Positions 14,959 through 28,060 of a stretch of 64,000 nucleotides of DNA are shown in pieces. Position numbers and translations under genes: made by a program. Source of the DNA: Cycas panzhihuaensis (Eukaryota; Cycadophyta); assembly GCA_023213395.1 (NCBI GenBank), contig CM041465.1, positions 119,543,741 to 119,607,740 on the forward strand, read 5' to 3'. A model generated the notes under the pieces. That model saw only the letters and a list, made by a program, of their open reading frames with translations. It searched no databases and was not told where the DNA came from. Numbering within the stretch: the first letter of the stretch is position 1; every line of letters begins with the position of its first letter.

Positions 14959-15180
14959 CTAACAATCAATTCTAGGGCAAGCAAACTCAATGTCATTATC
15001 AAATGGAGATTTGGCACCTTCATTAGGCTCAAATAACACTCATATGGCTGGCAATAGAGTCAAAACTTGTCCACACACCTCCATATAGCTCATAGTACCT
15101 ATAAACAATGGATAGAAATCTCTGGGATCTGCCAACAATAACCTGCACTATTGTGGTTGTTCTACAGGGTCATCAGGCAT
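14959..15180 (-). pseudogene. Possible decayed small ORF in element L
   Basis: On the minus strand, downstream of the primer site, a frame starts with an ATG at 15180 (MPDDPVEQPQ) and runs about 73 codons to TAA, interrupted only by a TAG, a TGA and a second TAG. It would be the first coding-like stretch of the element, where gag normally starts. I recognise no family. Chance is a serious alternative. Confidence 0.25.
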
Positions 15181-15266
15181 GCCGATCTACTAAGGATAAG
15201 CCAACATGACCTAGCACCATTGATTTGACCTTTGATAATTATCATTTACCTATGCATGACCTACAT

Positions 15267-15278
15267 GCTCTGATACCA
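15267..15278 (-). other. Primer-binding site of element L
   Basis: Plus strand GCTCTGATACCA, the exact reverse complement of TGGTATCAGAGC, which pairs with the 3' end of initiator tRNA-Met. It directly abuts the 5' LTR at 15279. Confidence 0.9.
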
Positions 15279-15585
15279 TATTAGAAAATGTAACTGAAGC
15301 AAACAAGGTCAACAAGATCTTTCATATTAGGTAGATATTAAGTAGAAATAGATCACATGGGACACTAGATTACCGTGGAAAATCCTTACAAGTGAAACCC
15401 CATAAATAATATAATTCACATTATGACAAAATGATATTTCACAAAGTAGGACTTTGATCTATATTTATAGATCTAAAGTACCAAATATAATTACAATTAC
15501 ATCATCATCTCACTACAATTGATAATTATGCATAAAAATAGGGAGGCCCACTTTACATTAGGTGGTATGGACACATTTTCTAACA
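15279..15585 (-). repeat. 5' LTR of element L
   Basis: 307 bp, matching 11306-11627. The right edge TAACA is followed by the CTCTT duplication. The two LTRs differ at many sites by eye, so the insertion is not recent. Confidence 0.9.
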
Positions 15586-15590
15586 CTCTT

Positions 15591-16886
15591 TAATAGACTT
15601 TATTCCAAGAAGGTCCACCTCAATTCTTCAAGAAGAACACCTACAATAACCAAACCATAAGCACTTATTAGCTTAAAAATTAGATTAGAATAGCCTACTA
15701 ATAGATACCAATAGCATACAACATCAAAAGAACTTGTGCAAGATAAAATATAAGCCTTCCATTGATGAAATAGGGCTTATTATTGTTCAAATAAGTAGAC
15801 TAGCATGAGTAGCTTGGAACTCCCATAAAATGGACTCAAATTAGGCTGAAATGGCTTCAGGCTATAAACCTCTGAATCAACTTTCCAATGGTTTAGACAA
15901 CACCCAAATCTGGCTCTTTGTTGAAAAGTTATGATGAAAATAATGACAGGTACTATTTGAGCTAAAACATGATGAGGATAGGGCTTAAGCCCTCTTTGTT
16001 GGTTGTCCCCTAGCCATAGAACAAGTGCATGTGACCATAGGCTAGACTACTAAAGGCCTAGGTACACTTGAAACTTTATAAAAAATACCCTAATCATTTT
16101 TATCAATCAAAATTTATAAAAGATAACTTGATGTTTTTGGAATCCATCCCTTTATATAATAAAACCCTAATTATATGGGGTCAAATGGGACTAAATCAGA
16201 GCCCCCTTGAGTGGATCTTAAAGCCAAATCAAAATTAATATAATTTAATTCAAACTTTATGAGAAAATAACATCAAAAAATTATTTTTTACTGTGCATGG
16301 TAGTCGCGTGACTATTCACATAGTCTGTGCAATAGTTTCTAATGGAAACAGCTCTGATTTAGATTGAATCAACTTGGGATCTTACTATGGTAGTGTGACA
16401 TCCTTCTACAATTACTCTTTAAGCAGTTACAAAGAGAAATATGCTCTAACGATGTCAAATGAGTTTTTAGAGGTCGTATGACTATCTAGAGAAGCCATGC
16501 ACAAAAATAAACTAGATTTCACCAAAATATACGTGACATTACTTAGAACGATAGTTGAGAGGCTTTAGAGGATCATTAGAGGTGACAAATCTTTATTTAG
16601 GAGTAAAATAAAGCCTTTATAAATGTATTAGGGTTGAAATGGTGGCCAAACAAAAGAATTTTGGCAAAAAATAGAACTCTGAGTTGTAAGGACTACTACA
16701 CGCCTGCTAAACTACAAATACAAATTGGTGCGGGATAAGAATCACATGCAATAGCTTCAAATTGATTGATGGCTATCTAATATTATAAAAAACCTTGAAA
16801 AACAGTATGAATAGGGTGTTATTTTGGCAAGAACACCTTTGTTTCTTACACAACTCACAAAATAGCAATGAAAAATACATGTAATA
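15591..16886. other. Non-coding stretch, interior of an old element
   Basis: No recognisable protein on either strand. It was continuous with DNA left of 11305 before L inserted. It ends at a primer-site-like sequence, so it is probably the leader side of a minus-strand element (K) whose coding part is gone. Confidence 0.5.
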
Positions 16887-16898
16887 GCTTTGATACCA
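16887..16898 (-). other. Primer-site relic of element K
   Basis: Plus strand GCTTTGATACCA is one base from the perfect initiator-Met primer complement. It is followed at once by TG (16899), as expected where a minus-strand 5' LTR begins (TGCCAGATTAGC). I could not find the partner LTR in the window. Confidence 0.5.
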
Positions 16899-17959
16899 TG
16901 CCAGATTAGCATTAGGATCTAGATTAAATATGCATTCAACAATGTAACTTAATAAAGCAAATCAAACTACACAAATGATATAAAAAACATGAATAAAATG
17001 TTGAACAAATAGCTATGGATAAATTGGTTGTACCATTCATCTCTATTTTGGCAGAGCTTCCACATCAATAAAATTTTAAATGTACATATGAGATGTGTTG
17101 TACTTAATTATAAGTATACCACGAATATTTATAATAATATTATTGGTCAACATATCGATAAAGGTGATAGACCTGACACAATTTTATATTATGATTAAAT
17201 TATAAAGGGGAATTGCCTAAAGTACATATTATATAAATATACAAATGTTACATTATAATGAAGGGGTCATTATAACTTTTAACAAAGAGGTCCTAAAAAT
17301 AAAAATATAAGAAAAGCAAAGGTAAGAAATATAAATTAAAATGTAGGAGGGAGTAGATGGAAAATATTACTGATTCTATTCTCATAAACTTAAAACCATT
17401 CAAGGGAAATCAAGCGATAATAGGTTTATGAGAGCAGAATATGGAACTTTACAAAGCTTCCTTAAGAGGAGGCCCTAAACAATTCACATCATACTTAAGA
17501 AAGATTATAGATACATAGAAGATTTCAAGAGAAACTTGAAAGATCTGTATCTATATAATATATTTGGAAAGAAATTGATTGTTTATAAATAAGGGGGGCA
17601 CCTCACTTAGTAAACAACTAACCTCTTGAGTATATAGGATGCCTACTTAGCTCCTTCCGGGAGTAAGAGGCTTTAAGGGACTTGCCCCTTGCCAAGATCC
17701 TCCTCGGTCCATGATTCCCATGTGAGTCTATCTTTTCTAACACTTCATCTTATCTTAATTTTATCAACTTTGTCTTTACAAAATTCATATTTCTACTATC
17801 ATTACCTTTAGTTTATACTCTTTATAGATTGGTAGTTTATACTCATTCTAGAGTGATGCCCCTTGCATAAGATAGAAATTAACCAAGATTTTATCTAAAA
17901 TAAAAGAAACCAAAGCATTAGCTTCAACACTAAAGAAGTATGGGATGTATTGAATAATA
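16899..17959. other. Probable K LTR start, then unassigned AT-rich DNA
   Basis: The left few hundred bases may be the 5' LTR of K. Nothing coding is recognised. The segment near 17800-17860 repeats the phrase AGTTTATACTC twice. The 3' LTR of gypsy T might also lie here, but no matching copy was found on the far side of T. Confidence 0.3.
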
Positions 17960-18250
17960 ATAGAAGAAAATAAGGACATCAATAACAAAGCCTGGTGATA
18001 AAGAATAAGGAGCTAGAGAGAACGAATATGGTAGACACTAACCAACTGATAAACAATAACTTGTGAGTCAAAGTATATGTTAACAAGACCATGATAAAAC
18101 TATAACTCATGACATAAATCTCCTATGGTAGTAGAATACTAAACTTCATTATTGGTTGCTCTTAGTAAAAAAATAAACTAGTGGACAAAAAAGATTTTTT
18201 GACTGGTCATATATCACCCATACGATAACAGATGGTCCTGGGTTACCTCT
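17960..18250 (-). pseudogene. RNase H domain relic downstream of gypsy T integrase
   Basis: The minus-strand reading gives NKGSRGNPGPS near 18230, then after a frameshift a TNNEVEYS-like stretch near 18130, and FDSQVI near 18060 leading to VYQLVSVYHIRSL. These correspond to the three conserved blocks of plant and archaeal-type RNase HI (D..S.GNPG, NNEAEY, DSQ/DSK). It lies about 1.1 kb beyond the integrase end of T on the same strand. It may be an extra RNase H of a Tat-type element or part of another retroelement such as a LINE. Confidence 0.6.
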
Positions 18251-19334
18251 ACTACCTTTGTTAGTAAATATACACAATGCCAGGGAAAATAAATGAACAC
18301 AAACTTAGAGATAAAGCAATCAATGAAGGAAATTTGTGGGAATCAATCAATGAAAAGATGGTCCAATGATTTCAACTATAAGGAGAGAAGCTGATATCAT
18401 GACTACGGTAACTACTGAAAATAAAATATGCCAAATATGTTTCAATTACAATTGAGGCTATGGTGGATCTACACAACTAGATTTGAAGGTCCTGATTGAC
18501 CCATCTAAGTGAACCTGATCTATAGTAAATATAGGTAGGGATGAAGTTATCATGTGACTTGCCCCAAATAACAAGATGATAGTAGAAATTAAATAATACT
18601 TTTTCAAACTTTTAATTTTTTTTTTTTTAATATACTTTTTTTATATTTTTTTACCATCTTTTTGTTTCATCTTTTAAATGCTTATAAGGAAATGACTGCC
18701 ATAATTGCCTAATTATAAGACATCCTTTCTTAATATAATAAGGATTATTCCTTTTTAATGAAACTAATGTGAAAGGAAATCAACCAAACTCTTCAAAGAT
18801 TAAACTATGGAGAATGAAAAAGGAACTCAAAAACACAATGTCTCTAAATAAATAGGGAAGGCAACAGAATGAGTATTTTCCTAGGGAGTGTAGTAAAACA
18901 AACCAAGAGTTATGAATGAATGAAAAGAGGTGACATATAAATAAAAAAGTGCCTTTGTAGTGGGGGGAGGAGGTAAGGGTATAATTGAAACAGTCAAAAG
19001 TCTGACAAACTAACTAAAGCTAATGACTTAGATCTTAATTTAGAAATAAGTATCAAGGATAAAGCTAGGAGCCAAATTTCTCTTTTAAACTCAAGAATCA
19101 AAATAGAAGGGAAAGATAGAGGAATCAAAAGGGCACCTAATAGAGAAGAGGTTCTAATGATCAATGCCTATATCTAAGAAAGGACAATAGCCTTACATGG
19201 ACAATATAATGTTATCATATAAACTCAATAAATTAGAAGAATGACTAAGAAAAGGATTGTGTACAGTGTAAGCTCATTAGATAATAATATTTTCAAAGTT
19301 ATAGTTTATCCTAATTGTGAAGACTAATGCCATT
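18251..19334. other. Unassigned stretch between RNase H relic and T integrase
   Basis: AT-rich, with T-rich tracts near 18610-18665 and a purine-rich tract near 18960-18975. No recognisable coding. It is probably the 3' non-coding part of gypsy T. Confidence 0.4.
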
Positions 19335-20300
19335 AGGTACAGAACTTCCTTAGGAATTGTGAATTAACAAGTTTCTTGAACTCCATACCCTCTAATATGG
19401 AGATCTAGTAGGCATTATTTTCTAAATTCTCAATGACTAAACAAGGTCCTATCTATTTTGGGGAGAATTTCCACTACTTCTCATGAAGGGATTCCAACTT
19501 TAATGCTTTATAACTAATATAAAACTTTCAAGGTCTAAGTTATCTATCATGAGTAGCTCAAATTCTAGCTTTAGAAACCAAATTATTTTGTAATGCCATC
19601 AAATGAGTTTCATCTACCCTCTCAAGCTCTAAAAGATGCACTTCTCTTTGGAATTCCTTGTCAGCAAACTCTTTTAATGAAACATGTAATGAAGGAATTT
19701 CAACTTCTAAAGGAAGGATAGCTTTAGAACCATATACCAAGGAGAAGGATGTCATACCAGTAGCATTCTTGATTGAGGTATGATATACCCATAGTATGGG
19801 AAATAACTAGGTGTGCTAATCATAGTATGAGTTAACCATGGTCTTAACTAAAATCTTGGATAAAGTTTTATTAAATGCTTCCATTTAACCATTTGCTTGG
19901 GGGTAGTATAGGGTTGATAATCTATGTGTGATATGAAATTTACCACATAATTCACTAATGTGCAAGTTACAAAATAAAATACCATTATCAGTAATGATGA
20001 TGTTAGGGACCCTAAACCTAGAAATAGTATATTGAAAGATAAAGGTAGCAATTATTTTCCCTATGGCCAATACTAAATAAATAGCCTCACTCTGCTTAGT
20101 AAAATATTTGGTAGCGATGATAATAAATTTGTGCTCTTTAGATAACAAAGGAAAAATTTGCCCAATAAGATCTAAGCCCTATTGGGAAAAGGGCCAAGGG
20201 GATACTGCAGACTTTAACTCTTGGGCAGGCTTATGGATTAACATAGCATGCAATTGGTATTTCTCACATTTGTGAATATAAATATGAGCATCTTTAAATA
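19335..20300 (-). pseudogene. Gypsy T integrase remnant
   Basis: The core at 19885-20148 has KFIIIATKYFTKQSEAIYL, where the first catalytic Asp of ATDYFTKW is replaced (ATKYFTK). The second, ITDNG, is kept. The ending YYPQANG is where the core leads to its catalytic Glu. The C-terminal part is at 19558-19755 and continues with stops to LRKFCT near 19340. Integrase would join element DNA to the chromosome. This copy is dead. Confidence 0.8.
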
Positions 20301-20496
20301 ATAAAGGCCAATAATATCCCATGTGAAGGATATATTGAATAGTAGATTGATCACCAAAGTGACCTCCACATATTCCATCATGATATTTTGTTAAAGTAGT
20401 ATTAGCTTATTCAAGTGAAAGATATCTTAGTAATACCCCATTAAATGAATGTTTGTAAAGGGTATCATCTAGTAAGAGGTATTGTTAGGCAGTAGC

Positions 20497-22000
20497 CTAG
20501 ATTCTTCTTCTCTTCTTTAAGGAAGAAGAAGGAAGGGTTTGATTACATAAATATGATTTAATCTCTCCATACCAAAGATCTTCTAAAGGGATAGTTTGGA
20601 TCTGGAGGATATGTTCATCAAGAAACCTATCATCTATGATTTGATTATTATGATTTGGTAGTGGGGCATCAACTATTATCTTGTTAATAACCATTCCTTT
20701 CTTTGATTTCTAATTAACTATCTAAAAATCAAATTCTTACAAAAACAATGACCATTTTCCTAAACATCCAGTAAGATTTATCTTGGTTAATAAGTATCTA
20801 ATAGGATCTAACTAAACAATAAGAAGGATTGTATTGCCCAAAAGATAATGGTATAACTTCTTAGGAGCAAAAACCAAAGAAAGACACTCTTTCTCAACAA
20901 AAGGTTAATGAAGTTTTCTAGTGATTAATGTTTTACTAATAAAGTAGATAGCTCGCTCTCTACTAAAATCATCTTCTTGAGCCAACATGTCAGCTAAGGA
21001 CTCTTTAGTAGAAGAGGTATACAAAATGAAAGGTTTACTAAATATGGGAGGCATGAGGACAAGGGTAAATCCAATGCTAATTTCAACTTATCAAAGGACT
21101 CTTTTACATGAGGAGTCCAATCAAGTGAAGCTTCTTTCTTTAAGAGATTTATGGGGGGTTTAATGTCTAAAGAAAAATTAGTAATAAAATTCTTAAGAAA
21201 TCCAAGTCTACCTAAAAAAGATTTAACTTATTTTTGTGTCTGTGGGGGAGACATTTCTATGATAACCTTGACCTTATCTAGGTAAACTATATTTCCATCA
21301 TGTAAAATAATGTTTCTCAATATCCTATTGGACATGACTGCAAAAATGTATTTAGTGGGATTCAAACATAAATGATATTTATGATATCTTTCGAAGATTA
21401 TCCTTAAGTCCTAAATATTATCTTGTTGCCATCATGAGAGGGAAAGTATATTATCCAAATAAATGGCAATTTTATTGCCAATCAAGTCATGAAATATGAA
21501 CACCATAGCCCTTTAATAGGTGGCTCTAGCATTTTTTAATTTGAAGAGCATGACTTTATAAATAAAGGTCCCCCAAGGATTAATAAAAGAAGTTTTGTGG
21601 TAGTCTTAGGGTGAAATAAGAATTTGATTATACCTTGAAAAAACATCCATAAAGGAAATGACTTCAAAACTAATAGTTTGATCCCAAATTTCATCTAAAA
21701 AGAGAAGGAGGAAATTATCTTTGGGACAAGCATCATTGATATCTTAAAAGTTTATACATATTCAAATCAATCTATTTTTCTTAACTATTAGAACTATGTT
21801 TGAAACCCATTGAGAGTAATCGACACTTTCTATAAATCTAGCTTTCAATAGATTTTCAACCTCCTATTTAATTGTAGTGGATAAATGAGGATATATAAGC
21901 CTTTATTTTTGGTCCTTAGGCTTAGTGCCAGGGATTGTAGTGATATTGTATTTGACTACATCAGGATGAAGACTATGCATATTACCATAATTGCAAGTAA
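20497..22000 (-). pseudogene. Gypsy T RT and RNase H remnant
   Basis: The RT catalytic box near 21455-21475 reads IYLDNILSLS: the second Asp of YLDD has become Asn (GAT to AAT), which alone would abolish polymerase activity. RNase H and the linker to integrase follow down to 20497. The 20497-20694 stretch ends in a lysine/arginine cluster, as linkers of this group do. Stops occur throughout. Confidence 0.7.
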
Positions 22001-22829
22001 GACAAAATTAAATTCCTAAAAGAGATCCTTGAATTAAGAGATCTCTTGGGGGGAAGTAATTGGCTCTGAATTTAATAATCTTTAGAGTATCCCTTAACTC
22101 CAGGTTAATATCAATAATATCTCCCATAAGCATAGCATTCCCTTCCTTGAAATGATGAGGAGTAGGTTCCACTAGTGAAATTGATTTCTCAAATTCAAAA
22201 TAAGTGGCTAATGGCAAATTTGAATATATTGACTTTTGGAAAACCTAGTTTATGATGATGGGGTGGAAGACTAGGTATAGATCCAACCATATGTTTTAGG
22301 ATTGCTTCATTATTTTTGAAATGATCTAGATGAAAGAGATCCATAAGAATAGAGTTCTTTAATTCAATAGAATGATGGGGTGACAACTTGATAATTTAAT
22401 GATTAGTAGAGAGACGATGGTCGTGGATTGGTAGAACCTCAATGATTGAAGGAACTTGGGTAAATGGAAGAGGTCGATCAATAAATCCCTAAGTTAAAGT
22501 GAAAAAATTATTTAAAATCTTTCTAGTAAAAAGAAAGAGCATGACTAGAGGGCACTACCTGAACAATGGGAGATAAGAGATCTTAAGCAAAGTCATGAGA
22601 AGGAAAAAAAATTGATTAAAATCATATTAATTTCTTAGACTCTCTTAGGTAAGGTTTGATTTGTTTTAGGTGAAGAGGGGGACAAAGCAATCTCATCTTC
22701 AGATAATAAATTTGGGTATTTATGTAATAAGAGCATCCTTTCATGTCTATTATGCCAAGTGATAAAGAAAACATACCAAAGAAAAGAGGTTGTCATAGGT
22801 ATAAGCACAATGTGGGAAGGTAGAATTGT

Positions 22830-23590
22830 TTAATCAAGTAGAGAAGTGGTTGCCATGGGATAAATTGAAATACCTCTAACTACAAGAAGATGTAATACTT
22901 GTGAAAAGTATAATTCATTTATAAGTGAAATATTGCAACTAGTTTCTTGCACTATAGAAAGATTTTCATACGAATGATTATTATCTTGAGATTCTTTCTT
23001 AGGGAAAGGAAGAATAGGAAAAGGAGATACAGTTGCTTGAATAGGACCAATGTGATTGATCAAGGAAGGGGAACCTAGTTTAAAAGAAACAATTTCAACC
23101 ATGCCAATATTTTTAGCTTTAACCTGAGAAGGAGGAGTCGTCTCAATGGGAAAATATTGTCCCAAACCTAAATATTGAAAGAAATATTCAGAAGAACTAT
23201 AGGATTCACCAAGCTCTGAAATAATTTTAATAAGAGGGATTGATTGTTTAATTGGTTTAGATTTGTGTTTAATAATCTTCAATTCAGCCTCGTGAATGAA
23301 TCGAAGCTCATAAAAAAGTGATGAGCAAACAATAGCCATTTGGATGATCCAAGGTCTACCTAAAAGAATATTATACTCCAAATCAAGATCGATAATATTC
23401 AATTCAACAAAAACTATTTTTCCTTTTAACATGATGGGTAAAGAGGCTTGTCCAAGGGAAATCTTTTGGTTATTATCATACCCTTGACAAATATATTCAT
23501 AAGGGTTGAAGACTAAAATCTCTAAATCTTTTACAAGGTGAAGAGGAATAATGTTAACAGACAAGCCTTCATCAATAATGATTCATTGGA
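22830..23590 (-). pseudogene. Gypsy T protease and linker remnant
   Basis: The longest open frame of T (244 codons, 22830-23564). Just upstream and in frame is IDEGLSVNIIPLHLVK, where the retropepsin D-[ST]-G triad reads DEG. The flap and second-Asp region correspond to LDLEYNILLGRPWI. The C-terminal 130 residues are a serine/proline-rich linker toward RT. It would cleave the Gag-Pol polyprotein. Confidence 0.7.
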
Positions 23591-23855
23591 TGTTTATGGC
23601 ATCTGTAATAATTTTAATATAAATAGGGGGAATGCCATTTGAAGCATACTTAGCTTGAATTGGAAAAGAAGCTAGGTCAATTAAGAGAATAAAAGTAGAT
23701 GAAATAATAGGAGTAGGGGCTCCCAATGCATTAAATAATAGTTGTTTTTACTCTAAGCAACATTTTAATAGGTCAATAACTAATATCCTAGTGGGAATAA
23801 TCTTCAACTCTTCAACCAATAAGAAGGAACCATCCTTTAAATTTGAAGGAATGGA

Positions 23856-26159
23856 TCAAAATCTAATGGGATGAGGTGGAACTAATGGCAAAGAGTCATG
23901 GTTTTTAGTTGATAAATCGTCAAATGATTTGATGGGACTTGAACGCTTTATAACCTCAACCATGTTAATGGTCCTCTTGGTTTTTCTACCTTTAGGAGGT
24001 GGACGAGTTTGACTATTTATACATTTCCCTATGAGATTAGAAGAAGTAGCTAATTTCTTAAATGGATCAGGTTCTAAACTTTCACCTTCATTATTTTCTA
24101 CTTGTTTTACCTTGCCCTTTACCTTATCTTTCTCTTCTTTTTCATTATGTTGAGGTAATGGATCCTTATACATCGATTGATCTTCAATTGATTTATAAGT
24201 CTAGTTTCCTTGAGTTGAGGATCTTTGATTCATTACCTGAATAACATAGCATTGACTCCTATCGTGAGTATTTACCTCATGGAAGGAGCATCATTGAGTC
24301 TTCCTCATAGAAGGAGAAAGTATAGGTGTATTTTAGAATCTTCTTCTCTCAATAAGATGAATTACCTTAGGAGGGTTAGAAGTAGGTCCATCAATGTATA
24401 GTTTCATATTAATAGACTACTCTAATAACATAATTGATGATTCAAGATGGTCATAGGTTGGTGCAAGATGAGAATACTTAGATGCTTGAGTCAATTCTTT
24501 AGAGGGAATCAACTTGCCAACCTTTTTGATACTCATTTGGATCTCAAAGGTTTCTATGGTAAGACAACCATCTATGGCTTCCTCATAGGTTTAAGGGCTT
24601 AATTTGAGGATCCCAAGATAGATGTGAGCTCTCAAAACATTAGTAAATAAATAAAAAAGAAGGTTAGATTCTAGTTGAGAATGGCATGCATGGACTTGGT
24701 CTTTAAACCTTCTTACAAAGTCTCTTGAAGTTTTGTCATGGTTTTGTTTAATAGCCAACAATGATTTTATACTAGACTCAAACAATCTTGCCATGTCAAA
24801 ATAATTGATAAAAGAATTAATTAATTACTAAAATGAAAGGATGGAGTTATAAGGTAGATAATAAAACCATTTCAAAGCATCTCCTTGAAGTGATTTTGGG
24901 AAAAGACACATTATCACATAGTTATACGATATGAAATTAGTGCATGCAAGTGCAAATTCTTGTATGTGAGATGTAGGGTCTTAAGAAGACTCACCTAAAA
25001 ACTATGGAAGCTCAAGTAAAAAGGGTGGCAAAGGCAATAAGAGGAACTCTTATGGAAAAAGGGACCTCATATAATATAAAATGGTTTCCTTAACCTTAAC
25101 ATTGAGGTAAGGATGATGAATGAGGAATTAAGGATGTCATGGCTTATTAATGATAAAGGACAAAAGAGGTTAGGGGAGGTTATGTAAGATTAAACCATAC
25201 TAATAGATTAACAGTTAAATTGGTCTATGGAATAGGAAAATAGGGAAACATAGAATTATAATAAGGAGTATAGGTATGTTGAGGAAAGGGTATAGGAATA
25301 TGAGATGGAAAAGAAGGGTTGATTAGCCTAGTGGCTTGAGATTGATTGAACGTAACATGGGGATATGAGATTTGAGTATTAGAAGTGGAATTAAGTGGTG
25401 GAATAGGGTTGGATGATTTAGGAGAAAAAGGTGGTGGCCTAGTGTTTTGAGGGATAAATCTTTGGGTAGTCACTTATTGATGAGCTAAGATAAGAGAAAA
25501 AGTAGAGTTTTCTTGAATGGGTACTTTAGAATGTCTCTCACATGTAAGAAAAGTAGTATAAGAAGGACAATCTTGCTCTTGTAATAATTGGGACAAAGCA
25601 TAAAGTTAGGAACAAATGGATCTATTATCCATAATTTCTTTCAAGCAGGAAGAAGAGGGTCTTGGTATAGGAGGGTGAGATGGAATAGGGATTGTGTAAC
25701 CTTAAGAGTATTGGACGATTCAACCTATATAGATTCATATTCCTTACAAAGCAGGTCAAGGTGATGATATTGAGGAAAAGCAGGCATACTATGGGTGTCG
25801 AGGCAAAAGGGATCATAATAGCCAGGCATATGGATTAGAAAAAGAATTCTCATAAGGACTAGCTTAAGATAAGGTATAGGTGCATGGAATAGGGGATTCT
25901 CTTCTTAAATGAAAGAAGAGGTAGGAAGGGATGTGTTTCCAACAAAATGAAAGGGTATCTTAGGATATATATATTCAATAGGAATTTCATATCACTAGTC
26001 AGACTCTTCAGGTGGATACAAGTAAGTATCATAAGCTTAGTGGTTAGAAGGATCCACATGGGTTGATGAGACTTCTTGAGTAAGATAGGGATGCTGACAC
26101 TCAAAGTTAGGAGGAAGACCTTGAAACCTCAATGACTTCCTACATTGAGAAAGAGGCAT
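23856..26159 (-). pseudogene. Gypsy T gag remnant
   Basis: From the ATG at 26159 the frame breaks several times. A proline-rich middle part is at 25225-25473 (many PP and SFP runs). The capsid-like helix region is at 24591-24794, with TSRDFVRRFKDQV matching the gag consensus in which an element particle protein is recruited. A lysine/glutamate-rich tail lies at 23856-24173. No CCHC knuckle was identified. Confidence 0.65.
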
Positions 26160-28060
26160 GATCTCCATAAGGAATAAAATCTATAAATAATAAAACAAGA
26201 ATGTATAATTAATGATATAAGAACAAAATAAATGGTAACTCCTCAATATGGTTGCTATAAAAATGGTTGTTTAGATCTTGTCTAGGTTAATTATCTCTCA
26301 ACAATCTCATGTTTCTTTTCTTTTTTTTTTAATGCAACATTGAAAGATTTGTCAACCTATAAAGGTCCTAGCACCATTTTTAAATAACTCCTAAGAAGGA
26401 GTCTCTACTTGTTTGTGTTTTATGATATGAGATGGATGGAAAGGTATGTGGCTATAATATATAGCTCCAACACAATAATGAATAGTTAACTAGCCTACAC
26501 AAATAAGAGAGGAGTTTTAAGTTTAGGAGTTATATTGACAATATTTTTATTCATGCTCTTTTCCTTTATTTTTTTTAACTCTTTTGGTTTACTTTATGAT
26601 AGGAAAGAGAATTGTAATCAAATACTCATACATTTACAAAATAACTTTGCATGAAGAAAAAAGCAAAAAAAAATAAAAACAAACCACACCTTTTCTTTTT
26701 CGTTTTTGTTTTTAAGAAACTTTCAAAATGAAATAAGTAGAGAGATCAAAAGGATTTTTTTGACTTTTTCAAAATGGAGGTCTTTCCCTTATGATCCCTT
26801 TGATCTCAACCTTTCTATAACAACTCTAACTATTAAATGGAAAGAAAAATAAGATGAACCTTGAAAAAACAAACTCATGCACATGCCTAGATAGTAAAGG
26901 TTGATTCCATGAGAAAACTTCTTTTAAATACAAGTCCTTTTTCTTGCATGAATGGGTTTGATCAAAGTTGATATATTTTTAACCATACACACTTTCTAAC
27001 AAGAAAGATAAACCATGAAATATAATATATAAGGATGAAAATGAACTTTCACTGACTTCAATAATACATAAACCTTCAAAGATTCAAAATGCAAGCTTAA
27101 ATCTAAGTTATATGAACACTAAGAATCTTGAATATGAATGCATGTAGTAATATTACTTACAACCAAGTTACATGCAACCATGAAGCCATTAAACCCATTC
27201 TATTCTTTGTAAGAAAAAGTTGAAAAAAAAAAAGAACATGCAAGTTTTTTTTTTTTTTTGCTATAAGAAGAGAGAGAAGAGAACCAAGGAAACAAAAGTT
27301 GTTAACCATAAAACATCCTAATAAAAGATATCACACTTATGCCTCAACATAGCATTCTCTTTTTATCCAATTCTTTACTACTTCCCCTTTAAAAAGATAG
27401 GTGGAAAAGGAGGATAGTAAGGATTCATAAAAAACACCACCAAAATAAGAAGAAAGAAGCAATATCTCTTCGAAAAATTTGGATACTATGGAAGGATGGG
27501 AGGGAGGAGTTGTAAATGGATGGTGAAGAGGGTAAGTGTATCCCTCTCTTAACCTCATCTAGCCTTTGATAGTCCCATAAAGGGATGACCTTTTAACCAA
27601 ATTTTATAAGGAAATATAAACCCTAAAAAGATAATTCAAAGATTGAATGATAGAAGACATAATATGGACATCAAATCATTAAAAGTCAAATCAAAGAAAC
27701 TACAAAAAATATTACTAGATCTCTAATGATGGTTTGTAGGTGAAAAGAAAGTCTCTTAGAAACTAAATACTATAGTAAATCTCAAAAAAGTTGTAGCTCT
27801 AGCCTTCAAGTGTCAATTTATCTTCTTCTCTTGATTCTCTTCTCTTAGTTATCTTCCTTACAAAAGATGCATGAATGAGCTCTTTCTCTCAAAGTTTGGG
27901 GGCTTCAATCTAGGAGGGGATGTGAAAAACATAAAATTTGGGTGATGATGAGTTAAATTAAGAGGGAAATAGCATGCTTGACAAAAATTTTTTACGTGTA
28001 ACACAGTAAAAAACATGATTTTCTTCATAAAATACGGTTGGTCAAATTTTATGATGGATG

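Larger units (their letters stand above)
11306..15585 (-). mobile_element. Element L, non-autonomous LTR element with intact boundaries
   Basis: LTRs at 11306-11627 (3') and 15279-15585 (5') in direct orientation are flanked by identical CTCTT duplications (11301-11305 and 15586-15590). A perfect 12-base initiator-Met primer site sits at 15267-15278. A polypurine tract (minus AAGAGGGGA) adjoins the 3' LTR at 11628-11636. All signals place the element on the minus strand. The 3.6-kb interior shows no gag or pol, only small open stretches, so it resembles a large retrotransposon derivative (LARD). Confidence 0.9.
19335..26159 (-). mobile_element. Gypsy T, Tat/Athila-like Ty3/gypsy element, minus strand
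   Basis: Coding remnants in the order gag (26159-23856), protease (23590-22830), RT (22000-21100), RNase H (21100-20690), integrase (20300-19335) fit a minus-strand Ty3/gypsy. The integrase C-terminal phrase FSLVYGSKAILPLEVEIPS and the retropepsin form NILLGRPWI point to the non-chromoviral Tat/Athila side, by family knowledge. No LTR pair or primer site could be found, so the outer limits are unknown. The start is the gag ATG at 26159 (MPLSQCRKSLRFQGLPPNFE). Confidence 0.75.

Noticed and set aside
27870-27900. AGGAGGGGATGTG, like a polypurine tract followed by an LTR start
   Set aside because: No matching second LTR or primer site was found on either side.
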